Part shown: positions 26,937 to 35,408 of the stretch, piece by piece
How positions within the stretch are numbered: position 1 is the stretch's first letter
Layout of the letters: every line of letters starts with the position of its first letter
NCBI GenBank assembly: GCA_964532595.1
Contig: CAZHIQ010000002.1
Location: 227,550 to 291,549 of the forward strand
DNA: 64,000 nucleotides
Direction of reading: 5' to 3'
Source: Chryseosolibacter sp964532595
GTDB taxonomy: Bacteria; Bacteroidota; Bacteroidia; Cytophagales; Cyclobacteriaceae
Program-made: the position numbers and the translations under genes
Notes under the pieces: model-generated
The model's database searches: none
The model's input: only the letters and a program-made list of their open reading frames with translations
What the model was told of the DNA's origin: nothing

Positions 26937-28019
26937 CTATCCGTGGTACTCGTTAATTGCGTCTACCAGAAGTTCGTACTGCTCTTTTGAATGCGCAGGG
27001 AAGTTTGCGAAGCGTAATTGGGTTTTCTTACCCGCTCCGTATCCCGCGCCTGCATGAAGGCCGCGCTCAGCCAGGAAAGACGATAGTTTTTCCGTGTGAT
27101 CTCCGGTGTCAGCGACAATTACCGTCGCCGATCGGAACCGAGGTTCTTGTACTGACGCAGACAGTAGCGGATGTTGTTCCAGTGCCTGATAGAGAATGGT
27201 GGCTTTGTAGTTGGTCTCACGTCGCAAGGCTTCAACGCCCCGACGGAGAAAGTCGCCCACTACCTTACCCAGCAAGTAGATCCCAAGGACATTGGGTGTC
27301 TCGGGGGTCTGATGTTTTTTCGCATGTTCGAGCAGCGACTGAATGCTGTGGTAGGAACCTGTCGATATGTTTTTTGAAGCAAGCGCTTGAGCTTTCGCGA
27401 TACAGTGCTCGTTAACGACCCATACACCAAGACCGGCCGGTAGTCCGAAGGCCTTTTGTACGGAGAAGAATACAGAATCAACAAGCGAATAATCGAACGC
27501 CGGGTAGGGTAGGGACGACACAGCGTCGACAACTACCAGTTTTTCAGAGTGGTCTTTTTTTAGTTGATGAATCCATTCCGGAGGTACCGACACGCCGGTG
27601 CTGGTTTCATTGTGGGTAACGGCTATTAACTCAGTGTCGTCGGGAATCGCCGGAGCATCGGCAAAGCCTTGCCCTGCAGGACTTTCGATTTTTCGGGCAC
27701 TTTTTCCGAGTTGAATGCCTGTTTCGTGAAATCTTTTTGAGAAAGATCCGTTTACAAAGTGAAAGGATGCGTCCTGCACCAGGTTCTGGAATATGCGCTC
27801 CCAGATTTCAGTGGCTGAGCCGGTGAAAAATATCGCGTTGTCGCTGCGTAATCCGAGAAGCTGAGCCAGACCTTCAGTCGCTTCCCGACTGATTGCCTCA
27901 AATTTTCGGCTGCGATGGGAAAGCGACGGTACACCGTCTTTAAACGCCTGGCGAACGTGGTCGTATACAGTGAAGTAGAGCTGTGACGGACCTGGTGTAA
28001 AATTTGCGTGCTGTGTCAT
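26937..28019 (-). CDS. serC: Class V aminotransferase, SerC-like (phosphoserine aminotransferase)
   Basis: Predicted to convert 3-phosphohydroxypyruvate and glutamate into phosphoserine. 360 aa from the ATG at 28019 (MTQHANFTPGPSQLY, family N-terminus). Seen: FTPGPSQ at the phosphate loop, SHRSRKFE, GSATEIWERI, VVVDAVSSLP (PLP-binding Asp) and the lysine SVQKAFGLPAGLG. It diverges from classical SerC (Class V aminotransferase of the Bacteroidota type), so the assignment leans on context: the next gene on this strand upstream encodes SerB and SerA activities. A well-formed promoter lies upstream. Confidence 0.85.
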   Translation of the reverse strand: MTQHANFTPGPSQLYFTVYDHVRQAFKDGVPSLSHRSRKFEAISREATEGLAQLLGLRSDNAIFFTGSATEIWERIFQNLVQDASFHFVNGSFSKRFHETGIQLGKSARKIESPAGQGFADAPAIPDDTELIAVTHNETSTGVSVPPEWIHQLKKDHSEKLVVVDAVSSLPYPAFDYSLVDSVFFSVQKAFGLPAGLGVWVVNEHCIAKAQALASKNISTGSYHSIQSLLEHAKKHQTPETPNVLGIYLLGKVVGDFLRRGVEALRRETNYKATILYQALEQHPLLSASVQEPRFRSATVIVADTGDHTEKLSSFLAERGLHAGAGYGAGKKTQLRFANFPAHSKEQYELLVDAINEYHG

Positions 28020-28028
28020 AGAAGATAG

Positions 28029-28060
28029 CAAAGCTAAAATTGCTTACAGAAAAAATACAA
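28029..28060 (-). promoter_or_regulatory. Promoter of serC-like gene: -33 TTG and -7 TAGCTTTG
   Basis: On the minus strand TTG at 28060-28058 and the exact -7 match TAGCTTTG at 28036-28029 are separated by 21 bases, within the 17-23 range known for Flavobacterium/Bacteroides sigma-70. The ATG is 9 bases past the -7 box, giving a very short leader. Confidence 0.65.
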
Positions 28061-28071
28061 TTTTCGCAACG

Positions 28072-28102
28072 TTGGTGAACCAATGGGTTTTTTCTACGTT
28101 CG
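28072..28102 (+). promoter_or_regulatory. Promoter of the putative ncRNA: -33 TTG and -7 TACGTTCG
   Basis: TTG at 28072-28074 and TACGTTCG at 28095-28102 (one mismatch to TAnnTTTG) are 20 bases apart. The predicted start, about 28108-28110, falls just before the 5' arm of the closing stem of the RNA. Confidence 0.55.
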
Positions 28103-28108
28103 TATTAA

Positions 28109-28320
28109 GAAATCCCACTCGGGTTTGGGACACGTTTGCTGAACCTAACAATTAAAACAAAACCGGGTGAAGCTTTCTTTCAAAACCAGGCCTCATCCGC
28201 TTCGGCGGACCTCGCCCAAAAAGCAGGATAACAGAGGAAGGTTGCGAGGGATAAGCAGCTCAAAACTTGTCTTTTATGGGGTTCAGAAACACCTCACCAA
28301 ACTCAGTGGGTTTTTTTTTA
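28109..28320 (+). ncRNA. Putative structured small RNA, possibly 6S RNA
   Basis: Gene-free stretch between the serC-like start and the serA stop (322 bases) containing a coherent RNA. Seen: a long closing stem between 28114-28128 and 28297-28310 (14 pairs, including one G-U, and one bulged C), followed directly by nine T; a second stem CTGAACC (28139-28145) with GGTTCAG (28280-28286); a TCCGC-TTCG-GCGGA hairpin (28196-28209); and CCTCGC (28210-28215) with GCGAGG (28244-28249). A promoter sits in the right place. Long rod-like closing stems, about 200 nt, and an independent unit suit 6S RNA (ssrS), but I cannot match conserved 6S bases; SRP RNA, tmRNA and RNase P signatures are absent. No plus-strand gene follows, arguing against a riboswitch. 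Confidence 0.65.
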
Positions 28321-28353
28321 TTTCCTCCCCTCCCTCTAACACTTTAACACTTC

Positions 28354-30246
28354 CTAATACAACATCCTGAACTTGATCGTGTGCTCAATAGCACGCAGTT
28401 TCTTGATTACTTCGCGATCATACTCTTTGTTAATGTCCGTGATCACATAGCCTATCGACTCATTCGTCTTCAAATACTGACCAACGATATTGATGTCGTG
28501 GTTGGCAAGCACCTGGTTGATCTTGGCGAGAATTCCGGGGACGTTGTTGTGAATATGAATCAGGCGATGTGCATTTTCGAGAATCGGAAGCGTAAGATTA
28601 GGGAAGTTTACGCTATTCGAAGTGCTGCCTGTATTGATGTAATCAATGATCTTTCCGGGTACAAAGTTACCAATGTTCTCCTGTGCTTCCTGAGTACTTC
28701 CTCCAATGTGCGGTGTTAGGATTGTATTGGGCAATCCGCGCAACTCGGATACGAACTCCTCGTCGTTGCTGGCGGGTTCCTGAGGGAATACATCGACAGC
28801 ACAGCCTGCTACTTTCCCGTTGAGAATATTTTCTTTCAACGCAGCGATGTCAACAACATGTCCCCGACTGAGATTGATGAAGATGACCCCCTTCTTCATG
28901 AGAGCGAACTCTTCCTTGCCGATGAGGTTTGTGTTTGACGCGCGGCCGTCGACGTGAAGTGAAACTACGTCGGCCTGCTCGAGAACCTCTTTTATCGATT
29001 TACACTTTACAGCATTTCCGAGAGAGAGCCTTTCTTCAACGTCGTAGTACAGCACTTTCATACCCATCGATTCGGCGAGCACCGATAGTTGGGTGCCTAT
29101 ATTGCCATACCCGATAAGTCCCAGTTTCTTTCCGCGCACCTCGTAGCTTCCTTTTGCCGATTTGTCCCATACGCCCTGATGCATCTTGGAAGACTTGTCG
29201 AAGATGTTACGCATAAGCATGACCATCTGCGCGATGGCAAGTTCTACCACTGATCGGGTATTGCTAAACGGAGCGTTGAAGACCGCTATCCCCCGTCGAG
29301 TTGCTTCGGGGAGATCGATCTGGTTTGTCCCTATACAGAAGGCACCGATCACCATGAGTCGGTTAGCATGTTCAAGTACTCGCGCAGTGACCTGCGTCTT
29401 CGACCTGATGCCAAGGACGGAGACATTCTTGATTTTCTCACATAACTCATCTTCAGACAGCGCAGCGGCGTATGTCTCGACATTGAAGCCTTCCTGTCGG
29501 AGCAATTCTACTGCAACCGGGTGAACATTCTCCAGGAGAAGAACATTGATTCTGTTCTTGGGGTAGGAAATAGCTGTGTTCAGCTTGTTGAGGTAGAGGA
29601 ACTCGTCGAGGCTGGGTGTGATATGGTCAGCCTTCTCTTTTACTTTCTCGCGCTCAACGTTCTCGGTAAAAGCATAGAACTTGTTGGCCAGTCCTGCGTG
29701 TTTGATTTCGTAGTCGGTATAGCCATCGCCGATCACGTATACATCACCCGGCAAATTGAGTTTCTTCAGTTGAGCAACCTTTCCGCCGTTTGCCGATAAC
29801 GGGTTTTCGGTGTCGAAGCCGATTACCTTTCCTTCGTCGTCGAAACGGAACTCGTTCGCCAGGACATTCTCCGGCTTAATGCCGTATTCGGTAACGATCG
29901 GTTCGATGAATTCGCGGAAGCCGTTGGAGATGATAAAGATGTTTTCGGAGTGGGTTTCGAAAAACTCTTTATTGCGTTTAAACGATTCGGAAACCATACC
30001 CTTCAGCTCGCGGATCAGCGGCTCCAGATGGCTGCGCGTTGGTGACAGCAACGCGAGGCGCTTCTCCAGCGATTCCCGGAGAGAAAGGGTTCCATTCATT
30101 CCCTGGTCGGTGAGCTCGTGGATGAGTTTTTTCCGTTTTTCCTTCTCGGGATGATCCTTCAGGGTGATGTCAGCAAGGACATCAAACGCTTCGACTTTCG
30201 TAAATGTGCTGTCGAAATCGATTACGAAATACTTATTCAGTTTCAT
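28354..30246 (-). CDS. serA: Fused phosphoserine phosphatase / D-3-phosphoglycerate dehydrogenase
   Basis: 630 aa carrying two steps of serine synthesis. N-terminal half (about 1-205): HAD phosphatase of SerB type, with the catalytic DFDSTFTKVEAFDVL (DxDxT, D10/D12), IISNGF (motif II Ser) and VIGDGYTDYE (motif IV). C-terminal part (about 225-630): NAD-dependent 2-hydroxyacid dehydrogenase with LGLIGYGNIGTQ (GxGxxG), INLSRGHVVDI, and the HIGGSTQEAQ active-site His, followed by an ACT domain (about 555-630, HNNVPGILAKINQVLANHDI) that in SerA binds serine for feedback. Start ATG 30246 rather than the TTG two codons upstream. With the SerC-like gene next on this strand, the whole pathway from 3-phosphoglycerate to serine is local. 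Confidence 0.94.
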   Translation of the reverse strand: MKLNKYFVIDFDSTFTKVEAFDVLADITLKDHPEKEKRKKLIHELTDQGMNGTLSLRESLEKRLALLSPTRSHLEPLIRELKGMVSESFKRNKEFFETHSENIFIISNGFREFIEPIVTEYGIKPENVLANEFRFDDEGKVIGFDTENPLSANGGKVAQLKKLNLPGDVYVIGDGYTDYEIKHAGLANKFYAFTENVEREKVKEKADHITPSLDEFLYLNKLNTAISYPKNRINVLLLENVHPVAVELLRQEGFNVETYAAALSEDELCEKIKNVSVLGIRSKTQVTARVLEHANRLMVIGAFCIGTNQIDLPEATRRGIAVFNAPFSNTRSVVELAIAQMVMLMRNIFDKSSKMHQGVWDKSAKGSYEVRGKKLGLIGYGNIGTQLSVLAESMGMKVLYYDVEERLSLGNAVKCKSIKEVLEQADVVSLHVDGRASNTNLIGKEEFALMKKGVIFINLSRGHVVDIAALKENILNGKVAGCAVDVFPQEPASNDEEFVSELRGLPNTILTPHIGGSTQEAQENIGNFVPGKIIDYINTGSTSNSVNFPNLTLPILENAHRLIHIHNNVPGILAKINQVLANHDINIVGQYLKTNESIGYVITDINKEYDREVIKKLRAIEHTIKFRMLY

Positions 30247-30262
30247 AGGCAAATGGGAAGCG

Positions 30263-30270
30263 CAAATGTA
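30263..30270 (-). promoter_or_regulatory. -7 promoter box TACATTTG of the serB-serA fusion
   Basis: Exact TAnnTTTG on the minus strand, 16 bases before the ATG at 30246. No correctly spaced -33 TTG recognised. Confidence 0.6.
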
Positions 30271-30334
30271 AGAAAACCAGTCGGTTGAAGTGCCCGTTTC
30301 CCAATCAAATTCTTATTGCGCTTCCGTCAGGCCT

Positions 30335-30778
30335 TCAGGGGGTCAGTTGCAATACCATGACGGCCGCTGAGTCGGGTGATAGTTTACTGAACTCTGCCGA
30401 TCGCTGAACTTCGGCAGGCACGGCCTCGCGTGTTATGTCGCGAAATCCCTTCTTTTGAAAGAAGCCACGTGCGGTGGTGGTAAGCAGGTAAATTGCCTTG
30501 AGTTTTCTCTTGCGTGCTTCCTCGAGAAGGTACTCGGTTATGGTCGATCCCACTGCCCGCCCGCGGATACCGAGCTTGACGGAAAGTGACCGCAGCAAGG
30601 CGTAGGGTTCGTAGATTTCAAGACCTCCGGTGCCTACCAACTCCTCGCCTTCGTAGTACCCTACCAGGAGATCGCGCTTGTGATCCAGGTCGTCGGCAGG
30701 GAGTTCGGACGCTCTTAGAAGTGAACGAAAGGCCTCGAAGCTTTCAGAATCCTGGATTAGTTTGTAGGTAAGTTCCAT
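30335..30778 (-). CDS. GNAT-family N-acetyltransferase, ArsN2-like
   Basis: 147 aa acetyl-CoA-dependent transferase. Seen: the GNAT core LLRSLSVKLGIRGRAVGSTIT (acetyl-CoA loop, RGRAVG in place of RGxGxG/A), YLLTTTARGFFQKKGF and the tail PAEVQRSAEFSKLSPDSAAVM. The last segments closely resemble proteins annotated ArsN2 (arsenic-associated acetyltransferases), but no ars operon gene is nearby, so the substrate is open. Stand-alone gene between serA and a divergent glycosyltransferase. Confidence 0.82.
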   Translation of the reverse strand: MELTYKLIQDSESFEAFRSLLRASELPADDLDHKRDLLVGYYEGEELVGTGGLEIYEPYALLRSLSVKLGIRGRAVGSTITEYLLEEARKRKLKAIYLLTTTARGFFQKKGFRDITREAVPAEVQRSAEFSKLSPDSAAVMVLQLTP

Positions 30779-30983
30779 GGTTCGGTAATTGGGTTAAGAT
30801 GTAGATGCCGGCGGGTTGACGGCGGCCGGCGTGCACGTGAGTCAAAGAAACGGATAAAATCTTTCCGAGAACAGTGTTTTTTCCGATTGACCTTCCTATC
30901 GCCGCTTCGGCACTGTTTTGTTAGAGGTAGTCAGGCTTCGGTGGCCCGATAGTCGGACAAGGCGAACACTAACTTCTAAGAGC

Positions 30984-31928
30984 ATGGACGATAGTATGAG
31001 GCAAACCAGCGCTCCCCTGGTTTCAGTGATTTTACCGTTTGCAAATCAGCGAGTCCTCTTGCAAGATGCGATTGATAGTGTGTTCGCTCAGGAATATTTC
31101 GACTGGGAGTTGATTCTTGTGGATGATGGATCGGGGGCGGCGAGCACACGCGTTGCACTGCGGTATGCCCGGGAATATCCGGCGCGCGTCAGGTATTGCG
31201 AGCACCCTTATCACAAGCAAAACGGCATGAGTGCAAGTCGCAACCTGGGGATTCGTCAGGCGAAAGGCGATTTCATCGCTTTTCTTGATCCCACTGATGT
31301 CTGGTTTCCTGAGAAACTTTCTTGTCAAGTTAAGACGTTGCTACAGCTTCCGACAGTGACCGCTGCCGTCGAAGCCTCGCTTTTGTGGAAATCCTGGATG
31401 GATGAAAGTCGGGGCGATACGGTTGTCAACGTTGGCGTTGGGGAGGGCGTCTATGAACCTCCTCAATTGATGTACAATTGCTCTCCGCTGTCGACAGATG
31501 CTCTACCCTGTCTGTCAGGTGTGATGATGCGGCGAACGTCCGCGCGACGTCTTCTGTTTGAGGAGGCGTTTCGCGGGTTGTTTCAGGAGTATGATAGCCG
31601 GGCCTTTTTTTGTAAGATTTTTCTCGAAGAGCGCGTTTACGTGTCTGCATTGTGTCATACAAAATGCAGGCAACGACCTCTTTTGCCGGGAGTAGGGACG
31701 AAATCGCCAGAGGAGGGCAGAATATTCTTCCTGTACTGGTTCAGAGATTACTTAAGACGTTTCCCGATGCGGTACCACGTGGTGGAACGCATGGTCCGGC
31801 GGGCGTTGATGCAATACCGCCAACCGTACTGGTATTCGCTCACGGTAGAGTGGCCCAAACGTATGCAAAAGACTGTCGGACAACTGGGAAGCAGACTCGT
31901 GCGCCGGCCGTATGGCAAGTCGGGTTAG
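30984..31928 (+). CDS. Family 2 glycosyltransferase
   Basis: 314 aa from the ATG at 30984 (MDDSMRQTSAP; ATG 30996 also possible; an in-frame upstream start at 30918 adds an unlikely basic leader). Seen: VSVILPFANQRVLLQDAIDS, WELILVDDGSG, GMSASRNLGIRQAKGDFIAFLDPTDVW (a DxD position reading DPTD), then an Arg-rich C-terminal region with no membrane segments. The C-terminal half resembles no specific subfamily I recognise. Preceded by 205 bases without a gene on either strand, containing only a GC-rich imperfect inverted repeat near 30810. Converges on the transketolase C-subunit gene with a 10-base gap. Confidence 0.85.
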   Translation: MDDSMRQTSAPLVSVILPFANQRVLLQDAIDSVFAQEYFDWELILVDDGSGAASTRVALRYAREYPARVRYCEHPYHKQNGMSASRNLGIRQAKGDFIAFLDPTDVWFPEKLSCQVKTLLQLPTVTAAVEASLLWKSWMDESRGDTVVNVGVGEGVYEPPQLMYNCSPLSTDALPCLSGVMMRRTSARRLLFEEAFRGLFQEYDSRAFFCKIFLEERVYVSALCHTKCRQRPLLPGVGTKSPEEGRIFFLYWFRDYLRRFPMRYHVVERMVRRALMQYRQPYWYSLTVEWPKRMQKTVGQLGSRLVRRPYGKSG

Positions 31929-31938
31929 AGTCTCTGCG

Positions 31939-32895
31939 TCAGGACTTTTTCCGCTTCAGGACTTTCAGAACCGCTTCGGTAATGTTGCCTGCGCTAAGTC
32001 CGTATTTCTCAAGAAGCTGTGTGGGAGTACCGCTTTCTCCAAAGCTATCGTTGACGGCGACCATCTCGAGGGGAGCGGGGTAGTGGCGCGCCAGCACCTG
32101 CGCTATTGCTTCGCCAAGACCGCCATTCGCCTGATGCTCCTCGCATGTGACAACACATTTGGTTTTCTGAACCGAGGCCAGCACAGCTTCAACATCAAGG
32201 GGCTTGATTGTGTGGATATTGATCAGCTCAACGCTGATGCCACGCGAGGCAAGTTCCGCTTCGGCTTCAATAGCGTTCCATACGAGATGCCCACAGGCGA
32301 AGATCGTCACATCCCTTCCCTCAATCATATGATCGGCTTTCCCGATGACGAACGGTCTGTCGGGAGTCGTGAAGATAGGCCAGCTGGGTCGGCCGAAACG
32401 CAGATAGGCGGGGCCGTGGTGATCGCCAAGTGCCAGGGTTGCCTGGCGTGTCTGATTGTAATCGCAGGGTACTATTACTGTCATACCCGGCAGCATTCGC
32501 ATCATTCCGATGTCCTCCAGAATCTGATGGGTGGCACCATCTTCTCCCAGCGTTACACCCGCATGTGAAGCACAGATCTTGACATTCTTATGTGAGTAGG
32601 CAATAGATTGGCGAATCTGGTCGTAAACGCGGCCAGTGGAGAAGTTTGCGAATGTTCCCGTGAAAGGAATCTTTCCCCCTATTGTCATCCCTGCCGCCAC
32701 GCCCATCATATTGGCTTCGGCGATTCCTACCTGAAAAAAACGATTTGGAAACTCCTTCTTAAAGGCATCCATCTTGAGCGATCCTGTAAGGTCGGCGCAA
32801 AGCGCAACCACGTTCTCGTTCTTCTTGCCAAGCTCGTGAAGGCCCACGCCAAATCCTGAGCGTGTATCTTTTTTTTCAGTGTAAGTAAATTTCAT
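31939..32895 (-). CDS. Transketolase, C-terminal subunit
   Basis: Half of a split transketolase (two-carbon transfer in the pentose phosphate pathway), carrying the pyrimidine-binding and C-terminal domains. 318 aa from the ATG at 32895 (MKFTYTEKKDTRSGFG); an earlier in-frame ATG at 32964 would add an implausible leader. Seen: VALCADLTGSLKM, FFQVGIAEANMMGVAAGMTIGG (with the catalytic Glu in IAEANM), HAGVTLGEDGATHQ and the C-terminal CEEHQANGGLGEAIA. Partner N-subunit is at 34450-35304 on the same strand but separated by a VWA gene. Confidence 0.93.
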   Translation of the reverse strand: MKFTYTEKKDTRSGFGVGLHELGKKNENVVALCADLTGSLKMDAFKKEFPNRFFQVGIAEANMMGVAAGMTIGGKIPFTGTFANFSTGRVYDQIRQSIAYSHKNVKICASHAGVTLGEDGATHQILEDIGMMRMLPGMTVIVPCDYNQTRQATLALGDHHGPAYLRFGRPSWPIFTTPDRPFVIGKADHMIEGRDVTIFACGHLVWNAIEAEAELASRGISVELINIHTIKPLDVEAVLASVQKTKCVVTCEEHQANGGLGEAIAQVLARHYPAPLEMVAVNDSFGESGTPTQLLEKYGLSAGNITEAVLKVLKRKKS

Positions 32896-33011
32896 AGTGT
32901 AAATGTAATCGGCCCGGCGTTCACGGGAAAATGCTGTCGCGAAAGTAAAGAAATTACGGAACATTCCCGCGCAAATATGTCGCCGCCGAGGGATCCTGGC
33001 GAAAGTCTGAA

Positions 33012-34397
33012 TCAGAATAGGCTGATATTCAGAGTTTGCCCAGACTTCACTTCGAAGTATCGGATGGCCGTATACTTGCTGCCTCGGGTCCGGCGGGCGC
33101 GGAAGGCAATCTTATACTTCCCGGGCAAAAGATTAAGGAAATGCCGGGTCTTGCTGTCGTCAAGGGAACATACCCAGTTTGTTTCTCCTGATTCAAGTAC
33201 TTCGAATACACTCCCAAAGCCCGGGGCCAGGGTGTTAATGTTGACGGCTCCGCTCGACGGTAGAGTGACGGTGACCGACCGGTCGGCCTCGACGGTGACC
33301 GGAAGAATCCTACGGGGCAGTGTCAGGGTTTCGACTTCGTATTGCCCTGCCAGAAAGCGCACTGGCGAGTTGCTTTGCACAATGTGGAGGATATTGCTCC
33401 TGCCTTTTTCGCGAACAACAGCGCTAAAGGGGTTGCCCGTCGATTCGGGTCTGACGATGAGCGTACCCTGCGGAGCGGGAATACGGATGACGTTGTGTTG
33501 TCCGTTGACGATGTTCACATTATTGCGGGACACCTGCGGCAAGGTATTCACGATGATGTCGTACGAAAGGACGGGATCCACCTCAACGGAGTCGGGACGC
33601 CCGCGCTGGTCCAGGTAGTGTACAAAGTCATAGGCGGGAGTTCTCGTGGTGGCATTGAGAAAAGTGACGGACAGGTTCGTTTCTACGGGCTCGTTCTTAC
33701 CGTTGAGAAGCTCAACGCTCACCGTGGTTTTGGCGAAGGTGGTTTCAATGGACTCGTTGAGAATCTGGTTGAACGACTCGGCATTGTCGGCATCGATAAA
33801 CTTCCCGACACACTCGAGGGCGCGCCCGCCAGGGACACCGAGGCCGATGATAAACGGCCGAAGAAAAACACCTTTACGCTGAAGTTCTATAGACGCTTCG
33901 CATGGGTCACCTCCGCACGACTCGACTCCATCGGTTATTAGAATAACAATATTGCGATATCCTGCGCCCGCCGGAAAATCATTCGCGGCCTGCAGGAGGG
34001 AGTATGTGATCGGAGTCACGCCCCGCGGTACAATATCACGAATACGGGCGATGATGTTATTGTGATTGTTGGGAGCGAAAGGAACTTCAAGTTTGCTATC
34101 CTGGCAGTTGTTCGACTGGCGTGTATAGCGATGTCCGTACACGCGCAAGGCCAGCTCCAGTTGTGGATTTACACGGAGGGAGTCGACCAGTCGGGTCAGG
34201 ATAGCCTTCGCGACATCCATGCGCGATTGCCCGTCGCTCCAGATGGCATTCATGCTGCCCGATCCATCGAGCACGAAAAGGATCCGTGTTTTCTCAGGAA
34301 GCGCTTGTTGATTGATCTCTTGTGCCGATGCGATTCCAACGGCGAAGAGCAGCCAAAAGACAAGGAGTATACCGGCGCGTTTCTCGCGGTTGATCAT
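33012..34397 (-). CDS. Secreted von Willebrand factor A domain protein
   Basis: 461 aa. Seen: signal peptide (cleavage after ASAQ, about residue 26), a VWA domain (about 37-215) with a complete MIDAS start LDGSGSM (D44, S46, S48), TPITYSLLQAA (MIDAS Thr) and ITDGVESCGGDPCEAS (MIDAS Asp), then beta-rich repeats of about 85 residues (Ig/carboxypeptidase-regulatory-like) to the C-terminus. A Cys pair after the MIDAS may form a disulfide. Periplasmic or surface metal-dependent protein binding is likely; partner unknown. It lies between the two transketolase halves, 52 bases after one and 116 bases before the other. Confidence 0.87.
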   Translation of the reverse strand: MINREKRAGILLVFWLLFAVGIASAQEINQQALPEKTRILFVLDGSGSMNAIWSDGQSRMDVAKAILTRLVDSLRVNPQLELALRVYGHRYTRQSNNCQDSKLEVPFAPNNHNNIIARIRDIVPRGVTPITYSLLQAANDFPAGAGYRNIVILITDGVESCGGDPCEASIELQRKGVFLRPFIIGLGVPGGRALECVGKFIDADNAESFNQILNESIETTFAKTTVSVELLNGKNEPVETNLSVTFLNATTRTPAYDFVHYLDQRGRPDSVEVDPVLSYDIIVNTLPQVSRNNVNIVNGQHNVIRIPAPQGTLIVRPESTGNPFSAVVREKGRSNILHIVQSNSPVRFLAGQYEVETLTLPRRILPVTVEADRSVTVTLPSSGAVNINTLAPGFGSVFEVLESGETNWVCSLDDSKTRHFLNLLPGKYKIAFRARRTRGSKYTAIRYFEVKSGQTLNISLF

Positions 34398-34449
34398 AGC
34401 ATCCTGAAGTCAAAGGTGCGGGCTTCCAACGAGTCGCCGCCGAGTCCAA

Positions 34450-35304
34450 TCAGTAGTCGCCCAGCGTCTCTTCCAGTTGGGCGAGAGCCTTCTGGAGTTC
34501 GTCATCGTTAGGCGCAACGCCGTGCCATTTGTGGGAGCCCATCATGAAATCGACACCAAAGCCCATATCGGTCTTCATCAGGTTCAAAACCGGTTTGCCC
34601 TTCCGGGCCAGTGATTGCGCTTTTTCAAGACCAGCTACAACTGATTCGATGTCGTTACCTTCGAACGACTGAACCGTCCAGCCAAAGGCTTCCCACTTGG
34701 CGCCGAGGTCGCCCAGTGACATAATGCTTTCTACCGGTCCGTCTATCTGCTGTCCATTGTAGTCGATGGTAGCGATCAGGTTATCTACTTTGTGGTGCGG
34801 TGCGTACAAAGCAGCTTCCCAGATTTGTCCTTCCTGCTGTTCGCCATCCCCCATCAGGACATAAACGAATCGGTCGTCGCCATTGAGTTTCTTAGCCTGT
34901 GCGGCACCGATGGCCACAGACAAACCTTGCCCAAGCGAACCTGAAGCCACACGAACACCGGGAAGGCCTTCGTGAGTGGTGGGATGACCTTGTAAACGTG
35001 AATTTATTTGGCGGAAAGTAGCCAGCTCTTCGACGGGGAAATAACCACTGCGCGCCAGGGTAGCATACCATACCGGTGAAATATGGCCGTTGGACAGGAA
35101 GAACAGATCTTCACCCTTGCCATCAAGGTCGAAAGGAGAGGCGTTGTGCTTCATCAGGTGGAAGTAAAGGGCTACGAAAAACTCCGTGCAGCCCAGCGAT
35201 CCTCCGGGATGTCCTGATTGACAGGCATGTACCATCCGCACAATGTCTCTTCTGATCTGTGTTGCGAGTTTCTTCAAGTGGGTATAATCCGGTGCCTGGC
35301 TCAT
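34450..35304 (-). CDS. Transketolase, N-terminal (thiamine-diphosphate-binding) subunit
   Basis: 284 aa. Binds the diphosphate of ThDP. Seen: CQSGHPGGSLGCTEFFVAL, LSNGHISPVWYATLARSGYF, VRVASGSLGQGLSVAIG, the ThDP motif VLMGDGEQQEGQIWEAA and ATIDYNGQQIDG. Conserved residues of the family are intact. Forms a heterotetramer with the C-subunit encoded downstream; that gene is not directly adjacent, which is unusual. First gene of the three on this strand. Confidence 0.94.
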   Translation of the reverse strand: MSQAPDYTHLKKLATQIRRDIVRMVHACQSGHPGGSLGCTEFFVALYFHLMKHNASPFDLDGKGEDLFFLSNGHISPVWYATLARSGYFPVEELATFRQINSRLQGHPTTHEGLPGVRVASGSLGQGLSVAIGAAQAKKLNGDDRFVYVLMGDGEQQEGQIWEAALYAPHHKVDNLIATIDYNGQQIDGPVESIMSLGDLGAKWEAFGWTVQSFEGNDIESVVAGLEKAQSLARKGKPVLNLMKTDMGFGVDFMMGSHKWHGVAPNDDELQKALAQLEETLGDY

Positions 35305-35408
35305 GCTGTCGTTAGTTTGTCGCGAAGATGATTAATTTTTTTCAGCGCACAAAGCCTTTCCGGCCGGCGATGCAGATTCGAGGGGCACCAGGAGATGGAG
35401 AAGCGTGT

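Noticed and set aside
28109..28320. Riboswitch for the serine genes
   Set aside because: The RNA reads on the plus strand, away from both minus-strand serine genes, and ends in its own terminator.
28109..28320. SRP RNA, tmRNA or RNase P RNA
   Set aside because: The hallmark GGAAGGAAGCAG, tmRNA ends and RNase P core motifs are absent and the length fits none of them well.
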